From NCBI RefSeq assembly GCF_000380505.1, contig NZ_AQYH01000017.1:34120-98119 (forward strand): a stretch of DNA of 64,000 nt, in the 5' to 3' direction. Source of the DNA: Kaistia granuli DSM 23481 (lineage in GTDB: Bacteria > Pseudomonadota > Alphaproteobacteria > Rhizobiales > Kaistiaceae). This document shows positions 1 through 8,397 of the stretch, piece by piece. The notes under the pieces are model-generated. The model had not been told where the DNA came from, searched no databases, and saw nothing but the letters and a program-made list of their open reading frames with translations. Position 1 is the first letter of the stretch, and every line of letters begins with the position of its first letter. The position numbers and the translations under genes are program-made.

Positions 1-50
1 AGCCCGATGGCGATGCCGAGGGAGGCGTAGGTTGCAAGGGCCGGGTTCAT
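1..50 (-). CDS. Probable SMR-family multidrug efflux protein, N-terminal fragment (runs off the left edge)
   Basis: Only the first 16 codons are in the window (MNPALATYASLGIAIG). The start codon overlaps the stop of the upstream TetR gene as ATGA, so the two are translationally coupled. A hydrophobic start with a short polar N-terminus fits the first helix of small multidrug resistance (EmrE/QacE-type) transporters, which are often paired with TetR repressors. The fragment is too short to prove the family; another small membrane protein is possible. Confidence 0.45.
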   Translation of the reverse strand, partial: MNPALATYASLGIAIG

Positions 51-619
51 GGCCTGTCACTCTTCACGGTCATGTCGATCAGGGTTTGGCGCAGCGCGTG
101 GCGGTCCATGCGCAGCGTCGCGTCGACTTCGGTCAGGTCGGCCAGCCAGACACCGTCGGCCGCATAGCGGACAATCTCCAGCGCCGGATCCGAATCGGTG
201 TCGGCATGCCGCAGCAGGCGATTGCGCAACCATTCCGACCAGAGCTTGCGGAGATTGGCGTCCGTCATCATTGAAATCGACAGCGCGCCCCAGGGGCTCG
301 GGGTTTTCGAGCCGATCAGCCGGAGCGCCGATTCGACATAGGCCCGGGTGAAGCGGCCATGCGCGACGGAATCGTCGGCGAGCAGCGCGTCGATCTCGCT
401 GTCGAGCGCGTCGAGAAGGTCGACGAAGACCCCTTCGATCAGGATCTCCTTGCTCGGAAAGTGGTGGAACAATCCACCCTTCGTGACATTGGCCGCATCG
501 GCGACGGCCTGGATCGTCAAGGCGGACAGGCCCATCTCGACGGCGAGACCGGCCGCGCAGTCCAGGAGGGTCCGGCGTACCTGTTCGGGCTGCTTCTTGC
601 GGGCGTAGGCATTGGTCAT
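47..619 (-). CDS. TetR/AcrR-family transcriptional regulator
   Basis: A 190-residue protein with an N-terminal TetR helix-turn-helix at about residues 12-58. Its recognition region has the typical form (AVADAANVTKGGLFHHFPSK). The rest is a helical ligand-binding domain. It is the first gene of a two-gene unit with the putative SMR efflux gene, which it overlaps by 4 bp. A perfect 9-bp inverted repeat lies 6 bp upstream of the start codon, so an autoregulated drug-responsive repressor of the efflux gene is the simplest reading. The ligand is unknown. Confidence 0.9.
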   Translation of the reverse strand: MTNAYARKKQPEQVRRTLLDCAAGLAVEMGLSALTIQAVADAANVTKGGLFHHFPSKEILIEGVFVDLLDALDSEIDALLADDSVAHGRFTRAYVESALRLIGSKTPSPWGALSISMMTDANLRKLWSEWLRNRLLRHADTDSDPALEIVRYAADGVWLADLTEVDATLRMDRHALRQTLIDMTVKSDRP

Positions 620-624
620 TTCGT

Positions 625-650
625 AAAGATACCAAATGGTCGGTATCTTT
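625..650. promoter_or_regulatory. Palindromic operator candidate for the TetR regulator
   Basis: AAAGATACC (625-633) and GGTATCTTT (642-650) are perfect inverted repeats separated by 8 bp, directly upstream of the tetR start codon. Size and ATACC...GGTAT symmetry fit a TetR-family dimer or dimer-of-dimers site. Assignment to this regulator is inferred from position. Confidence 0.7.
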
Positions 651-714
651 GGAAGTCGTCTGGTTCTGATTGTTTGCCGGCCGCCGTGGCAAGACGGTCG
701 GCGCTGCGCGAGCG

Positions 715-753
715 AAAAAAAAGACCCCGGCCAGGGTGAGCTGGCCGGGGTCT
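715..753 (-). terminator. Rho-independent terminator of the DUF2165 gene
   Basis: AGACCCCGGCCAG (722-734) pairs perfectly with CTGGCCGGGGTCT (741-753) around a 6-nt loop. Read on the minus strand the stem is followed at once by a run of eight T residues (722-715). It lies about 40 bp beyond the DUF2165 stop codon. Confidence 0.9.
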
Positions 754-794
754 GTCGGTCACGGCGCTGGAAGGCGCCAGGCGGCCCGCATGGG

Positions 795-1295
795 CTAGTC
801 GTTCAGTTCCGTGTCCGGCATCGAGACGAAGATCAGCACGGCGATGATGGTGATGAAGAAGCGGAACGCCGATTCGATGCCGTTCCAGGTCTGCGACATC
901 CACATGCCGAACCACTCGCCGCCGACCGACAGGAATGCCACCTGCCAGACGAGGAAACCGAAGGCCAAGCCGCCGATCGCCCACTTCTTCGAGCGGTTGA
1001 AGGCGCGGGCATCGGCGCCGAGGCGGCCGAGCATGGCGAAAGTGCCGATCCAGCACAGGATGGCGGTCAGTGTCTCGGCTGCGATGATCGCGATATAGAA
1101 GACGTGGTGCAGCGTCGGGTTGCTGATTGCGCGGTAATGGATCGTCGCGTTCGGGAAGATGGTGTCCATCAACAGCACGTGCTGCACGAACTCGAAATTG
1201 GAGCCGTAGTCCGTGATGTTGCCGAATGCCACCAAGGTGGCAAAGAAGGCGATGGAAGCGACGAGCGCTGTTTTGCTGAGGCGGGTGATTTGCAT
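795..1295 (-). CDS. DUF2165 family small integral membrane protein
   Basis: A 166-residue protein with four predicted membrane segments, at about residues 8-28, 66-92, 105-127 and 142-160. The sequence between the first two segments (FEFVQHVLLMDTIFPN region) has the usual features of DUF2165 proteins, whose function is unknown. The ATG at 1295 follows an AGAGGA Shine-Dalgarno sequence. It is a single-gene unit between a TetR gene and an SDR, with a strong terminator of its own. Confidence 0.8.
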   Translation of the reverse strand: MQITRLSKTALVASIAFFATLVAFGNITDYGSNFEFVQHVLLMDTIFPNATIHYRAISNPTLHHVFYIAIIAAETLTAILCWIGTFAMLGRLGADARAFNRSKKWAIGGLAFGFLVWQVAFLSVGGEWFGMWMSQTWNGIESAFRFFITIIAVLIFVSMPDTELND

Positions 1296-1433
1296 CGGGA
1301 ATAATCCTCTTGATAGCCAGCCACCAGAAAAGCACGAAATCTTCTACGGACAAGTAAATGCCGTTCCGTCAAGCCTTGTTAGGCCATGACGTCGTCGTTC
1401 GGCGCAGGCGTTGCCTCGGCGCTTGGGGAAGCG

Positions 1434-2342
1434 CTACCGGTATCCGGTCGCATCGGCGGGCTTGCCCGTTTCCTCGACCTCGACCAGGTAGCGGTAGGCA
1501 TCCGGCTGGGAGCCGTCGAGGTCGGTGAAGCCATAGACCTCCGCCAAACCGCCGCTGGAGAGCGACTGGCCGTTCCAGCGGGCACGGTCGGGATCGGCGG
1601 CGAGGGCGGCGACAGCGCGGCCGACGAAGCGCGGCGTTTCCGAGATGACGAAATGCGGCACATTCGCGATGGCCTCGCGCCAATTGTCCTCGCGCACGCC
1701 GAAATGTTCCAGCATCATCTCCGAGCGCAGCCAGCCGGGTGTCAGCGATAGGGCCGTCGCTTGGTGCGGGGCGAGATCCTTGGCATGCGCCCAGGCCATG
1801 CGGTTCACGGCGGTCTTGGCAAGATCGTAGAAGGGCGACAGGCGATAATGCGTGGCGTTGTAGTCCGCCGTGCCGTCCGTCACCTCGACCAACAGTCCGC
1901 CGGGATTCTCGATCAGCAGCGGCAGGGCGAAATGCGCGGTGATCAGATGGGTGTCGATGCCGAGGCGAAGCAGGCGCAGGCCGTTGGCGAGATCGTGCTC
2001 CCAGACCGGCTTGTTCCATTCGAACAGCTTCTCGCCGCCCCAGATGTCGTTGACCAGGATGTCGAGCCGCCCTGCGTCGCGGCGAATCCGTTCGACCAGG
2101 GCGCGGACCTCGTCCGGAACGAGATGGTCCGTCGGTACGGCGATGCCCGCGCCGCCGAGTGATGTCACCAGCTCCGCCGTTTCCTCGATCGTCTCGGGGC
2201 GCTGGTATTCGGAGGGCCGCTCCCGCGTCGACCGGCCGGTGACATAGACGGTGGCGCCCGCCGCGCCGAGTTCCGCCGCGATGCCGCGTCCGGCGCCCCG
2301 CGTCGCCCCGGCGACAAGAGCCACTTTTCCGTGCAGCGTCAT
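1434..2342 (-). CDS. Divergent short-chain dehydrogenase/reductase
   Basis: A 302-residue Rossmann-fold protein. The cofactor motif is AGATRGAG (about 11-18) and the Tyr/Lys pair is in YDLAK (Y172, K176). It departs from classical SDRs: the usual NNAG is NDIWGG, and the catalytic serine position reads VEVTDG, with no obvious serine. Activity may therefore be altered. The start at 2342 is preceded by GGGAG; longer upstream frames lack one. It is transcribed away from a TetR gene at 2434, and both share the A+T-rich palindrome at 2397-2422. It is the likely target of that regulator. Confidence 0.85.
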   Translation of the reverse strand: MTLHGKVALVAGATRGAGRGIAAELGAAGATVYVTGRSTRERPSEYQRPETIEETAELVTSLGGAGIAVPTDHLVPDEVRALVERIRRDAGRLDILVNDIWGGEKLFEWNKPVWEHDLANGLRLLRLGIDTHLITAHFALPLLIENPGGLLVEVTDGTADYNATHYRLSPFYDLAKTAVNRMAWAHAKDLAPHQATALSLTPGWLRSEMMLEHFGVREDNWREAIANVPHFVISETPRFVGRAVAALAADPDRARWNGQSLSSGGLAEVYGFTDLDGSQPDAYRYLVEVEETGKPADATGYR

Positions 2343-2396
2343 GGCATTCTCCCGGTCTTGCCAGCCCATTCGGTCTGGCAAATCTGAGTTCAGTAA

Positions 2397-2422
2397 TTTA
2401 TAAATGATCATTCGTTTATAAA
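2397..2422. promoter_or_regulatory. A+T-rich palindrome in the SDR/TetR divergent promoter
   Basis: Two copies of the self-complementary octamer TTTATAAA (2397-2404 and 2415-2422) flank TGATCATTCG. The 26-bp unit is itself a near-perfect palindrome, in a region far richer in A+T than the genes around it. It lies 11 bp upstream of tetR and 55 bp upstream of the SDR, so it can serve as operator for both, and probably overlaps a promoter element. Confidence 0.65.
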
Positions 2423-2433
2423 AGAGAGTCAAG

Positions 2434-3006
2434 ATGGCCCGTCGCAAGACCCTTCCGGACGAGGCGGTACTTGAAGCCGCGCTGGCGCTGATCCACGAGC
2501 GCGGTCCCGAGGCGCTGACCTTCGAGAACCTGTCCCGTGCCTGCGGGCTCTCCGGCTCGACGCTGGTCCAGCGCTTCGGCAGCAAGGCGGCGCTGAAGCA
2601 GGCGGCGCTGCTGCAGGCATGGGACGGTCTCGACGCGAGAACGGCCGGCCTCGCCGCCGCCGTGCCGAAATCGCCGGCCGGGGCGATCGCCCTGCTGGTC
2701 GGACTGTCCGACTATGGCGACATCGAAGCCTATGCCGAGGGGCTGCTGGTGCTGCGGGAGGATCTGCGCGATCCGCTGCTGCGGGCCCGTGGGGCGCGCT
2801 GGAAGCTAGCGATTGCCGAGGCGCTCGACGCCTGCTTCGCCGATACGCCGCACGCGCCGAAGGACATCGGCCTGCTGCTGGCCTCGCATTGGCAAGGTTC
2901 GCTGGTCTGGTGGAGCTTTGATCCACAGGGCGCGGTGGCGGATCACGTCCGGCATGGCCTGGTTGGCCTGGTGGCGGTTCTGCTGGCGAAGGAGCCCTCT
3001 GCCTGA
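2434..3006 (+). CDS. TetR-family transcriptional regulator
   Basis: A 190-residue protein with a TetR-type DNA-binding domain at residues 8-55 (LTFENLSRACGLSGSTLVQR holds the turn helix). The C-terminal domain is not recognisable at family level. The ATG at 2434 follows a GAGAG ribosome-binding sequence. It is divergent from the SDR at 1434-2342, and a symmetrical A+T-rich site lies between the two starts. This arrangement usually means self-repression together with control of the divergent enzyme. The signal is unknown. Confidence 0.88.
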   Translation: MARRKTLPDEAVLEAALALIHERGPEALTFENLSRACGLSGSTLVQRFGSKAALKQAALLQAWDGLDARTAGLAAAVPKSPAGAIALLVGLSDYGDIEAYAEGLLVLREDLRDPLLRARGARWKLAIAEALDACFADTPHAPKDIGLLLASHWQGSLVWWSFDPQGAVADHVRHGLVGLVAVLLAKEPSA

Positions 3007-3174
3007 CCGAAAGTCCTGCGCGAAATCGTGGCGCGTCGAGCGCGGCGATGGCAGGGTGGCGACCGCGAAGCGCTGCCGCGATTCCGGTCGTCGTCGGCGA
3101 ATGGGAACGGTGGGGGCAGGCGACCTGAATTCGGCCGCCCGCCCGCCGATAGACGAGTACAGGGAGCGAGACGA

Positions 3175-3969
3175 ATGGCGGAATTGGCGGGCAAGGTGGC
3201 GATCGTCACCGGCGGGGCGACGGGCATCGGCTTCGGCGGCGCGCAGGCGCTGGCGGCGGACGGCGCGACGATCGTGCTGTTCGGCCTCGACAGGGGCGCG
3301 CTGGACAAGGCTGTCGCGACGCTGGCGGCGTCGGGCACGACCGCGCATGGCGTCGTCGGCGACGTCTCGAGCGACGCGTCGGTTTCCGCGCTGGTGGCGG
3401 AGACGGTGGCGAAGTTCGGCCGCATCGACATCATCGTCAACAGCGCCGCGATCCAGCCCTACGGCACGGTCGAGACGATGTCGGAGGCCGATTGGGATCG
3501 CGTGCTCGCTGTCAATCTGAAGGGCACCTATCTGACCGCCCACCACGCCATTCCGGTGATGCGGAAGAACGGCGGTGGCGCGATCGTCAACATCGCGTCG
3601 GTGCAGGGCATCGCCTGCCAGACCAATGTCGCCGCCTATGTCGCCTCGAAGGGCGGCCTGCTGGCGCTGACCCGCGCCATGGCGCTCGACCATGCCAAGG
3701 ACGGCATCCGCGTCAATGCCGTCTGCCCCGGCTCGATCGATACGCCGATGCTGCGTTTCGCGGCGAGCGAGAATCTCGACGGCAAGACCGAGGACGAAGT
3801 GATCGCCTCCTGGGGCGCGGCGCATCCGATTGGCCGCGTCGGCCGGATCGAGGATGTCGGGGCGATGATCGCCTTCCTCGCCGGCCCGCGCGCCGCCTTC
3901 TGCACGGGCGGCGAATACAAGGTCGATGGCGGTCTGCTGGCCAAGATCGGCGTCGTCCTTCCGGATTGA
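3175..3969 (+). CDS. SDR-family oxidoreductase
   Basis: A 264-residue classical SDR: NAD(P)-binding motif TGGATGIG (12-19), NSAA in place of NNAG (89-92), and catalytic S142, Y155 and K159 (YVASK). The C-terminus has the usual glycine-rich YKVDGGLL end. The start at 3175 has GGGAG 9 bp upstream; the reading frame is open further back but without a ribosome site. It stands 168 bp after the tetR gene and ends in a strong bidirectional terminator. The substrate cannot be told from sequence. Confidence 0.88.
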   Translation: MAELAGKVAIVTGGATGIGFGGAQALAADGATIVLFGLDRGALDKAVATLAASGTTAHGVVGDVSSDASVSALVAETVAKFGRIDIIVNSAAIQPYGTVETMSEADWDRVLAVNLKGTYLTAHHAIPVMRKNGGGAIVNIASVQGIACQTNVAAYVASKGGLLALTRAMALDHAKDGIRVNAVCPGSIDTPMLRFAASENLDGKTEDEVIASWGAAHPIGRVGRIEDVGAMIAFLAGPRAAFCTGGEYKVDGGLLAKIGVVLPD

Positions 3970-3990
3970 AGCTGGACCATTCAGCCAAGG

Positions 3991-4025
3991 AAAAGGCCCC
4001 GGCGAAGATCGCCGGGGCCTTTTTT
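3991..4025. terminator. Bidirectional rho-independent terminator
   Basis: AAAAGGCCCCGGCGA (3991-4005) pairs with TCGCCGGGGCCTTTT (4009-4023) around a 3-nt loop. This 15-bp stem is followed by T residues on the plus strand and preceded by A residues that serve the minus strand. It sits between the convergent SDR (3175-3969) and the small gene at 4050-4244. Confidence 0.92.
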
Positions 4026-4049
4026 GCTTCCGCCGGGTGGGTCCGTCGC

Positions 4050-4244
4050 CTATTCGGCGTCGGCGCGCAGCAGGCTCATGCCCTCATCCGTCAGCACATA
4101 GCCGGCGACGCGCGTCTTGACGAGGCCGAGCTCGATCAGCTTCTGCACGGCCTTGCCGTTGAGGCCGACATAGGGGCCGGGACGCGAGACGCGGGCGAGC
4201 GTCTTCAGCTCGATTTGGGAAAGGTCGGTCTTGGAAACGGCCAT
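4050..4244 (-). CDS. Small conserved-looking protein with winged-helix-like sequence
   Basis: A 64-residue soluble protein. A helix-rich first half is followed by KAVQKLIELGLVKTRVAGYV and LTDEGMSLL, which resembles the recognition helix and wing of MarR-like winged-helix proteins in miniature. The ATG at 4244 is preceded by AAAGGATC. It is a monocistronic gene between a terminator and the M3 peptidase gene. Function is unknown; DNA binding is only a guess from the pattern. Confidence 0.65.
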   Translation of the reverse strand: MAVSKTDLSQIELKTLARVSRPGPYVGLNGKAVQKLIELGLVKTRVAGYVLTDEGMSLLRADAE

Positions 4245-4384
4245 GGCGCTGATCCTTTTGATGTTTGGCCGCGGACAATAGCGATAATTCCGGTCAAGGC
4301 CAGCGCCGCGCGCGTGTACGGTCCAATGAAACGGCAGATTGCCCGCTCCCGCAAGCGGGAGGGGCCGAAAGGTCCGGCGGCGGA

Positions 4385-6433
4385 TTACTCCGCCGCTTCG
4401 AGCAGGCCGCGCTTCTTCAAAAGCGCGGAGGGTTCCGGGTCGCGGCCGCGGAAGGCGCGATAGGCCTCGTCCGGCTTGCGGCGGTTGCCGGCGGCATAGA
4501 CGAAATCCCGCAGCTTGGCGGCGACGGCGGGCGCGAAGATGTCGCCCGCCTCCTCGAAGGCGCCGAAGCCGTCGGCGTCGAGCACTTCAGACCAGAGATA
4601 GGAATAATAGGCCGAGGAATAGCCGTCGCCCGCGAAGACATGCTGGAAGTGCGGCGGCCGGTGCCGCATCACCATCGCTTCCGGCATGCCGATCTCGCCG
4701 AGGATCTTCGTCTCGAAGGCGTTGGCGTCGAGGCCCTCGGTCGAGGTCAGCAGGTGGAATTCAAGGTCCACGAGCGCCGACGAGACATATTCTACGGTGG
4801 CGAAGCCTTGGTTGAAGGTCCGGCTCGCCATCAGCCGGTCGAGCAGCGCCTTCGGCATCGGTTCGCCGGTCTTGTAGTGCAGCGCGAAGCGTTCCAGCAC
4901 GTCCGTTTGCTCGAACCAGTGCTCGTAGAGCTGCGACGGGAACTCGACGAAGTCGCGCGCCACATTGGTGCCGGCGAGCAGCGGGTAGGTGACGTCGGAC
5001 AGCAGGCCGTGCAGGCCGTGGCCGAACTCGTGGAACAGCGTCCGCGCGTCGTCATAAGAGAGCAGCGTCGGCTGGCCGTCGGCCGCCTTGGCGAAGTTCA
5101 TCACATTGACGATGACGGGGCGGATATCGCCATTGAGCCGCTCCTGGCCGCGATATTCGCTCATCCACGCGCCGGAGCGCTTCGAGGACCGGGCGAAATA
5201 ATCGCCGAGGAACAGGCCGACCGGTTTGCCTTCCCGGTCCTTCACTTCGAAGACGCGGACATCCGGATGGTAGACCGGTACGTCAAAGCGCTCGACGAAG
5301 GTGACGCCGAACAGCCTTGTTGCCGTGTCGAAGGCGGCCTCGATGATCTTGTCGAGCTGCAGATACGGCTTCAGCTGGCTTTCATCGAGATCGAACTCGG
5401 CCTTGCGGCGCTTCTCGGAATAGAAGCGCCAGTCCCAGGCGGCAATGTCGAAATTGCCGCCCTCGCTGCGAGCTAGTTCCTGCAACGCGTCGCGCTCGGC
5501 CAGCGCCTGGGCGCGAGCCGGCGTCCAGACGGAACGCAGCAGCTCCATCGCCGCCTCGGGCGTCTTCGCCATCGAATCGTCGAGGCGATAATGCGCGAAA
5601 GTCTCGAAGCCGAGCAACTTCGCCCGTTCGGCGCGCAACGCCACGGTCTCGGCAATGATGGCGCGGTTGTCGGTCTTGCCGGCCTCGCCGCGCGCGATCC
5701 AGGCGGCGAACGCCTTCTCGCGCAGGTCGCGCCGGGCCGAGAACTGCAGGAACGGCTCGATCGACGAACGCGACAGCGTGATCACGTGCTTGCCGTCGAG
5801 ACCACGATCCCTGGCCGCCTGGGCCGCCGCGTCGCGCAAGAAGTCCGGCAGGCCGGCGAGATCGTCCTCGCCTTCCAGCGTCAGGCTCCAGCTCTTCTCG
5901 TCGGCGAGCACGTTCTGGCCGAAATTGGTGCCGAGTGTCGCGAGCCGCTCGGCAATGGCGCCGATCCGGGTCTTCGCTTCCGGCGACAGGCCGGCGCCGG
6001 CGCGGACGAAGGCGGTGTGATAGCGATCGAGCACCCGGGCCTGTTCGGCGTCGAGGCCGGAATCGCCCACCTTGACCAGCGTGTCGATGCGCTCGAACAG
6101 CTTGGCGTTCTGGTAGATCGCATTGCTGTGGCGGGCCAGCACCGGGGCGAGATCGAGCTCGATCGTCTCCAGCTCGTCATTGGTATGGGCGCCGGTCAGG
6201 TTGAAGAAGACGCTGGCGACGCGGTCGAGCAGACGACCGGCCCGCTCCATGGCGGCGATCGTGTTGTCGAAGCTGGGCGCTTCTGGATTGTCGGCGATTT
6301 CAGCGATCTCGGCATTGTGCGCGGAGATCGCCGCCTCGAAGGCGGGGCTGTAATGCGCGGGTTCGATCGATGCGAAGGGCGGGACGGCGAAAGGGGTGTT
6401 CCAGGGCGCGAGAAGCGGATTGTCGGCAGTCAT
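4385..6433 (-). CDS. dcp: M3-family zinc metallopeptidase (dipeptidyl carboxypeptidase/oligopeptidase A type)
   Basis: A 682-residue protein, the normal length for bacterial M3 oligopeptidases. It has no signal peptide, so it is probably cytoplasmic. The zinc-binding HEFGH is at residues 468-472, in the longer family motif TLFHEFGHGLHGLLS. The third zinc ligand is expected in the following EFPSQLYEHW stretch. It would cut short peptides during protein turnover. Dcp and oligopeptidase A (PrlC) are hard to separate by eye; the overall sequence looks nearer to Dcp. It is divergent from the PfkB gene at 6559. Confidence 0.88.
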   Translation of the reverse strand: MTADNPLLAPWNTPFAVPPFASIEPAHYSPAFEAAISAHNAEIAEIADNPEAPSFDNTIAAMERAGRLLDRVASVFFNLTGAHTNDELETIELDLAPVLARHSNAIYQNAKLFERIDTLVKVGDSGLDAEQARVLDRYHTAFVRAGAGLSPEAKTRIGAIAERLATLGTNFGQNVLADEKSWSLTLEGEDDLAGLPDFLRDAAAQAARDRGLDGKHVITLSRSSIEPFLQFSARRDLREKAFAAWIARGEAGKTDNRAIIAETVALRAERAKLLGFETFAHYRLDDSMAKTPEAAMELLRSVWTPARAQALAERDALQELARSEGGNFDIAAWDWRFYSEKRRKAEFDLDESQLKPYLQLDKIIEAAFDTATRLFGVTFVERFDVPVYHPDVRVFEVKDREGKPVGLFLGDYFARSSKRSGAWMSEYRGQERLNGDIRPVIVNVMNFAKAADGQPTLLSYDDARTLFHEFGHGLHGLLSDVTYPLLAGTNVARDFVEFPSQLYEHWFEQTDVLERFALHYKTGEPMPKALLDRLMASRTFNQGFATVEYVSSALVDLEFHLLTSTEGLDANAFETKILGEIGMPEAMVMRHRPPHFQHVFAGDGYSSAYYSYLWSEVLDADGFGAFEEAGDIFAPAVAAKLRDFVYAAGNRRKPDEAYRAFRGRDPEPSALLKKRGLLEAAE

Positions 6434-6558
6434 GCGGGCCTCTGTGAGAATGAGCTGACGCCAGACATGGAGGGTTTGGCGACGCGGTTCAAGCTTAATG
6501 CCGGCCGCATTCCTCTCTATAGGAGAGAGACCAACCCCTGTCCGATTCGAGTTTCGCC

Positions 6559-7494
6559 ATGTCCGCCTCCCTCCCGCCCCGTCCCCGCATGCTCGTCATT
6601 GGCGACGTGATGACCGATGTCATCGTGCGGCCGGACGGCCCGCTGGTGGTCGGCTCCGACCGGCGCGCCAAGATCGGCCTCTATCCGGGCGGTTCCGGCT
6701 GCAACCAGGCGGCCTGGCTGGCGCATCTCGGCATTCCCGTGGCCTTCGCCGGTCGCGTCGGACGCCGCGATCTCGGCGAGCAGGAGCAGGCCTTGCGCGA
6801 CGCCGGCGTCGTGCCGGTTCTTGCCGCCGACGATACGCGCGCGACCGGCATGCTGATCGTCCTGCTCTCCGAGGGCGGCGAGCGCAGCTTCCTGACCGAT
6901 CGCGGCGCCAATGACGGCCTCTGCGACCATGATCTGCCGTTCTCTATGCTGAACCAGCTCGATCTCGTGCATGTCTCCGGCTATGCGCTGTTCACGCCGG
7001 GCCCGCGCGCCGCGGTGATGTCGCTGATGGCGGTGGCGCGGGCGCGCGGCATCACGGTGACGGTCGATCCCGCTTCGGTCGGGTTCCTGGAGGAGGTCGG
7101 CCCGTCGAATTTCCTCGGCTGGACCAGCGATGCGTCGATCATCTTCCCGAATGCCGAGGAGGCCGCCTGCCTGACCGGCACGCGCAACGAGGCCGAGCAG
7201 ATCCGTTTCCTGACCGCGCGCTACGACCTCGCGGTCATCAAGCGCGGCGCGGCTGGCGCAGAGGCGGCCAACCAGTCGATCCGGCTGAAGGCACCGGCTC
7301 CGCAGGTGAAGGTCGTCGACACGACCGGCGCCGGCGATGCCTTTCTCGCCGGCTTCCTGGCCGCGCGGCTGGCCGGCAAGCCGCTCGACATCTGCCTCAA
7401 CCGCGGCGTCGCGGCGGGGGCGGCGGCGACCACGGTGCTTGGCGGGCGTCCGACCGAGAGCCTGCCGCTGCCGCTTGCCTGGGGCGATCTCTAG
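6559..7494 (+). CDS. PfkB-family (ribokinase-like) carbohydrate kinase
   Basis: A 311-residue protein of ribokinase fold. The first PfkB signature is in GGSGCNQAAWLAHLG (about 44-58). The second, DTTGAGDAF (254-262), holds the catalytic base Asp260 and the anion hole. It should phosphorylate a sugar or nucleoside hydroxyl with ATP. It stops 2 bp from the convergent lactonase-like gene. The deoC operon and nucleoside hydrolase nearby make a (deoxy)ribose or nucleoside substrate plausible, but this is inference. Confidence 0.87.
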   Translation: MSASLPPRPRMLVIGDVMTDVIVRPDGPLVVGSDRRAKIGLYPGGSGCNQAAWLAHLGIPVAFAGRVGRRDLGEQEQALRDAGVVPVLAADDTRATGMLIVLLSEGGERSFLTDRGANDGLCDHDLPFSMLNQLDLVHVSGYALFTPGPRAAVMSLMAVARARGITVTVDPASVGFLEEVGPSNFLGWTSDASIIFPNAEEAACLTGTRNEAEQIRFLTARYDLAVIKRGAAGAEAANQSIRLKAPAPQVKVVDTTGAGDAFLAGFLAARLAGKPLDICLNRGVAAGAAATTVLGGRPTESLPLPLAWGDL

Positions 7495-7496
7495 TC

Positions 7497-8378
7497 TCAG
7501 CCTCGCACGCGGCTCGTCGCGCCGTCGGCGAGCGCGACCTCGATGACGCTGAGGCCGCGCTCGGTGAGCCTTGACGGAAACATCTCCGGCAGGCGCGCTT
7601 CATGAGGCGGCACAACCCGGCCAGGATCGTCGCCGGCCGCCTTCACGATGGCATCCAGCGCGAACACCATGTTGGTCTGGCTGCCGATGCCCATGCCGAC
7701 CGGCCGGTAGAACGGATCCGCCGGCTCGCCTCCATTGAGATTTTCCATCCGGTAGACGAGGTCGCCGGTGATGACGAAGCTGTCTTCGCTTGTGCGCTGG
7801 CCGTCATTGCGGATGACGACGAATTGCGAACCGGGCGTATGCGTATCGGCGGCGAGGCGCAGGTCAATGCCGGGAAACACATCCTCCATGTCGCCATTCA
7901 CGGCGACGAGACGGCCGTCGCGCGCCAGCTCGACGCAGCGGATGATGTCGGCCGGGTCGGTCGTACGCATCAGCCAGCGGAAGCGCCGGTCGAGCGACAT
8001 CGCCCAGATCCAGCGCGAAAGCTCGGCCTCCTGGATGTAGAATTTCGCATTGAGGAACAGCGCGAGGCCACCCATGTGGTCGAAATGGGCGTGGGTGATG
8101 ATGACGTGGTCGATGTCCCCAGGCGTCATCCCGATTTCGGCCAGCACGTCGCGTGGCGCGGCGAAATTCACGACGCCGGAGCGATCGGCGAGAAACTTGC
8201 CATGGGCGGCGTCGTCATGGCCGCAATCGATCAGGATGGTGTGCTCGTCGCTCTTCAGCAGCGTGTAGGCATAGGGAAGCTTGCAGGTTCCCTTGTTGTG
8301 CTCGCCATAGACCAGCGCGCTCAGCGGCATTTCGGGGATGTAGGCGTATTCCAGCACCCAGATCGAATAGATGGACAT
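7497..8378 (-). CDS. Metallo-beta-lactamase-fold hydrolase, N-acyl-homoserine-lactonase-like
   Basis: A 293-residue protein. The dinuclear-zinc motif THAHFDHMGG gives H96, H98, D100 and H101. Further ligands are expected in the DTHTPGSQ stretch (about 181-188) and ITGDLVY stretch (about 207-213). This arrangement is typical of the AHL lactonase/AttM group that opens lactone rings, although many relatives act on other esters. I chose the ATG at 8378 because the conserved sequence begins there; the frame is open further upstream. The gene for an unknown helical protein lies just upstream on the same strand (gap 19 bp). Confidence 0.82.
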   Translation of the reverse strand: MSIYSIWVLEYAYIPEMPLSALVYGEHNKGTCKLPYAYTLLKSDEHTILIDCGHDDAAHGKFLADRSGVVNFAAPRDVLAEIGMTPGDIDHVIITHAHFDHMGGLALFLNAKFYIQEAELSRWIWAMSLDRRFRWLMRTTDPADIIRCVELARDGRLVAVNGDMEDVFPGIDLRLAADTHTPGSQFVVIRNDGQRTSEDSFVITGDLVYRMENLNGGEPADPFYRPVGMGIGSQTNMVFALDAIVKAAGDDPGRVVPPHEARLPEMFPSRLTERGLSVIEVALADGATSRVRG

Positions 8379-8397
8379 GGGCCCTCCCGGCCGCGCT

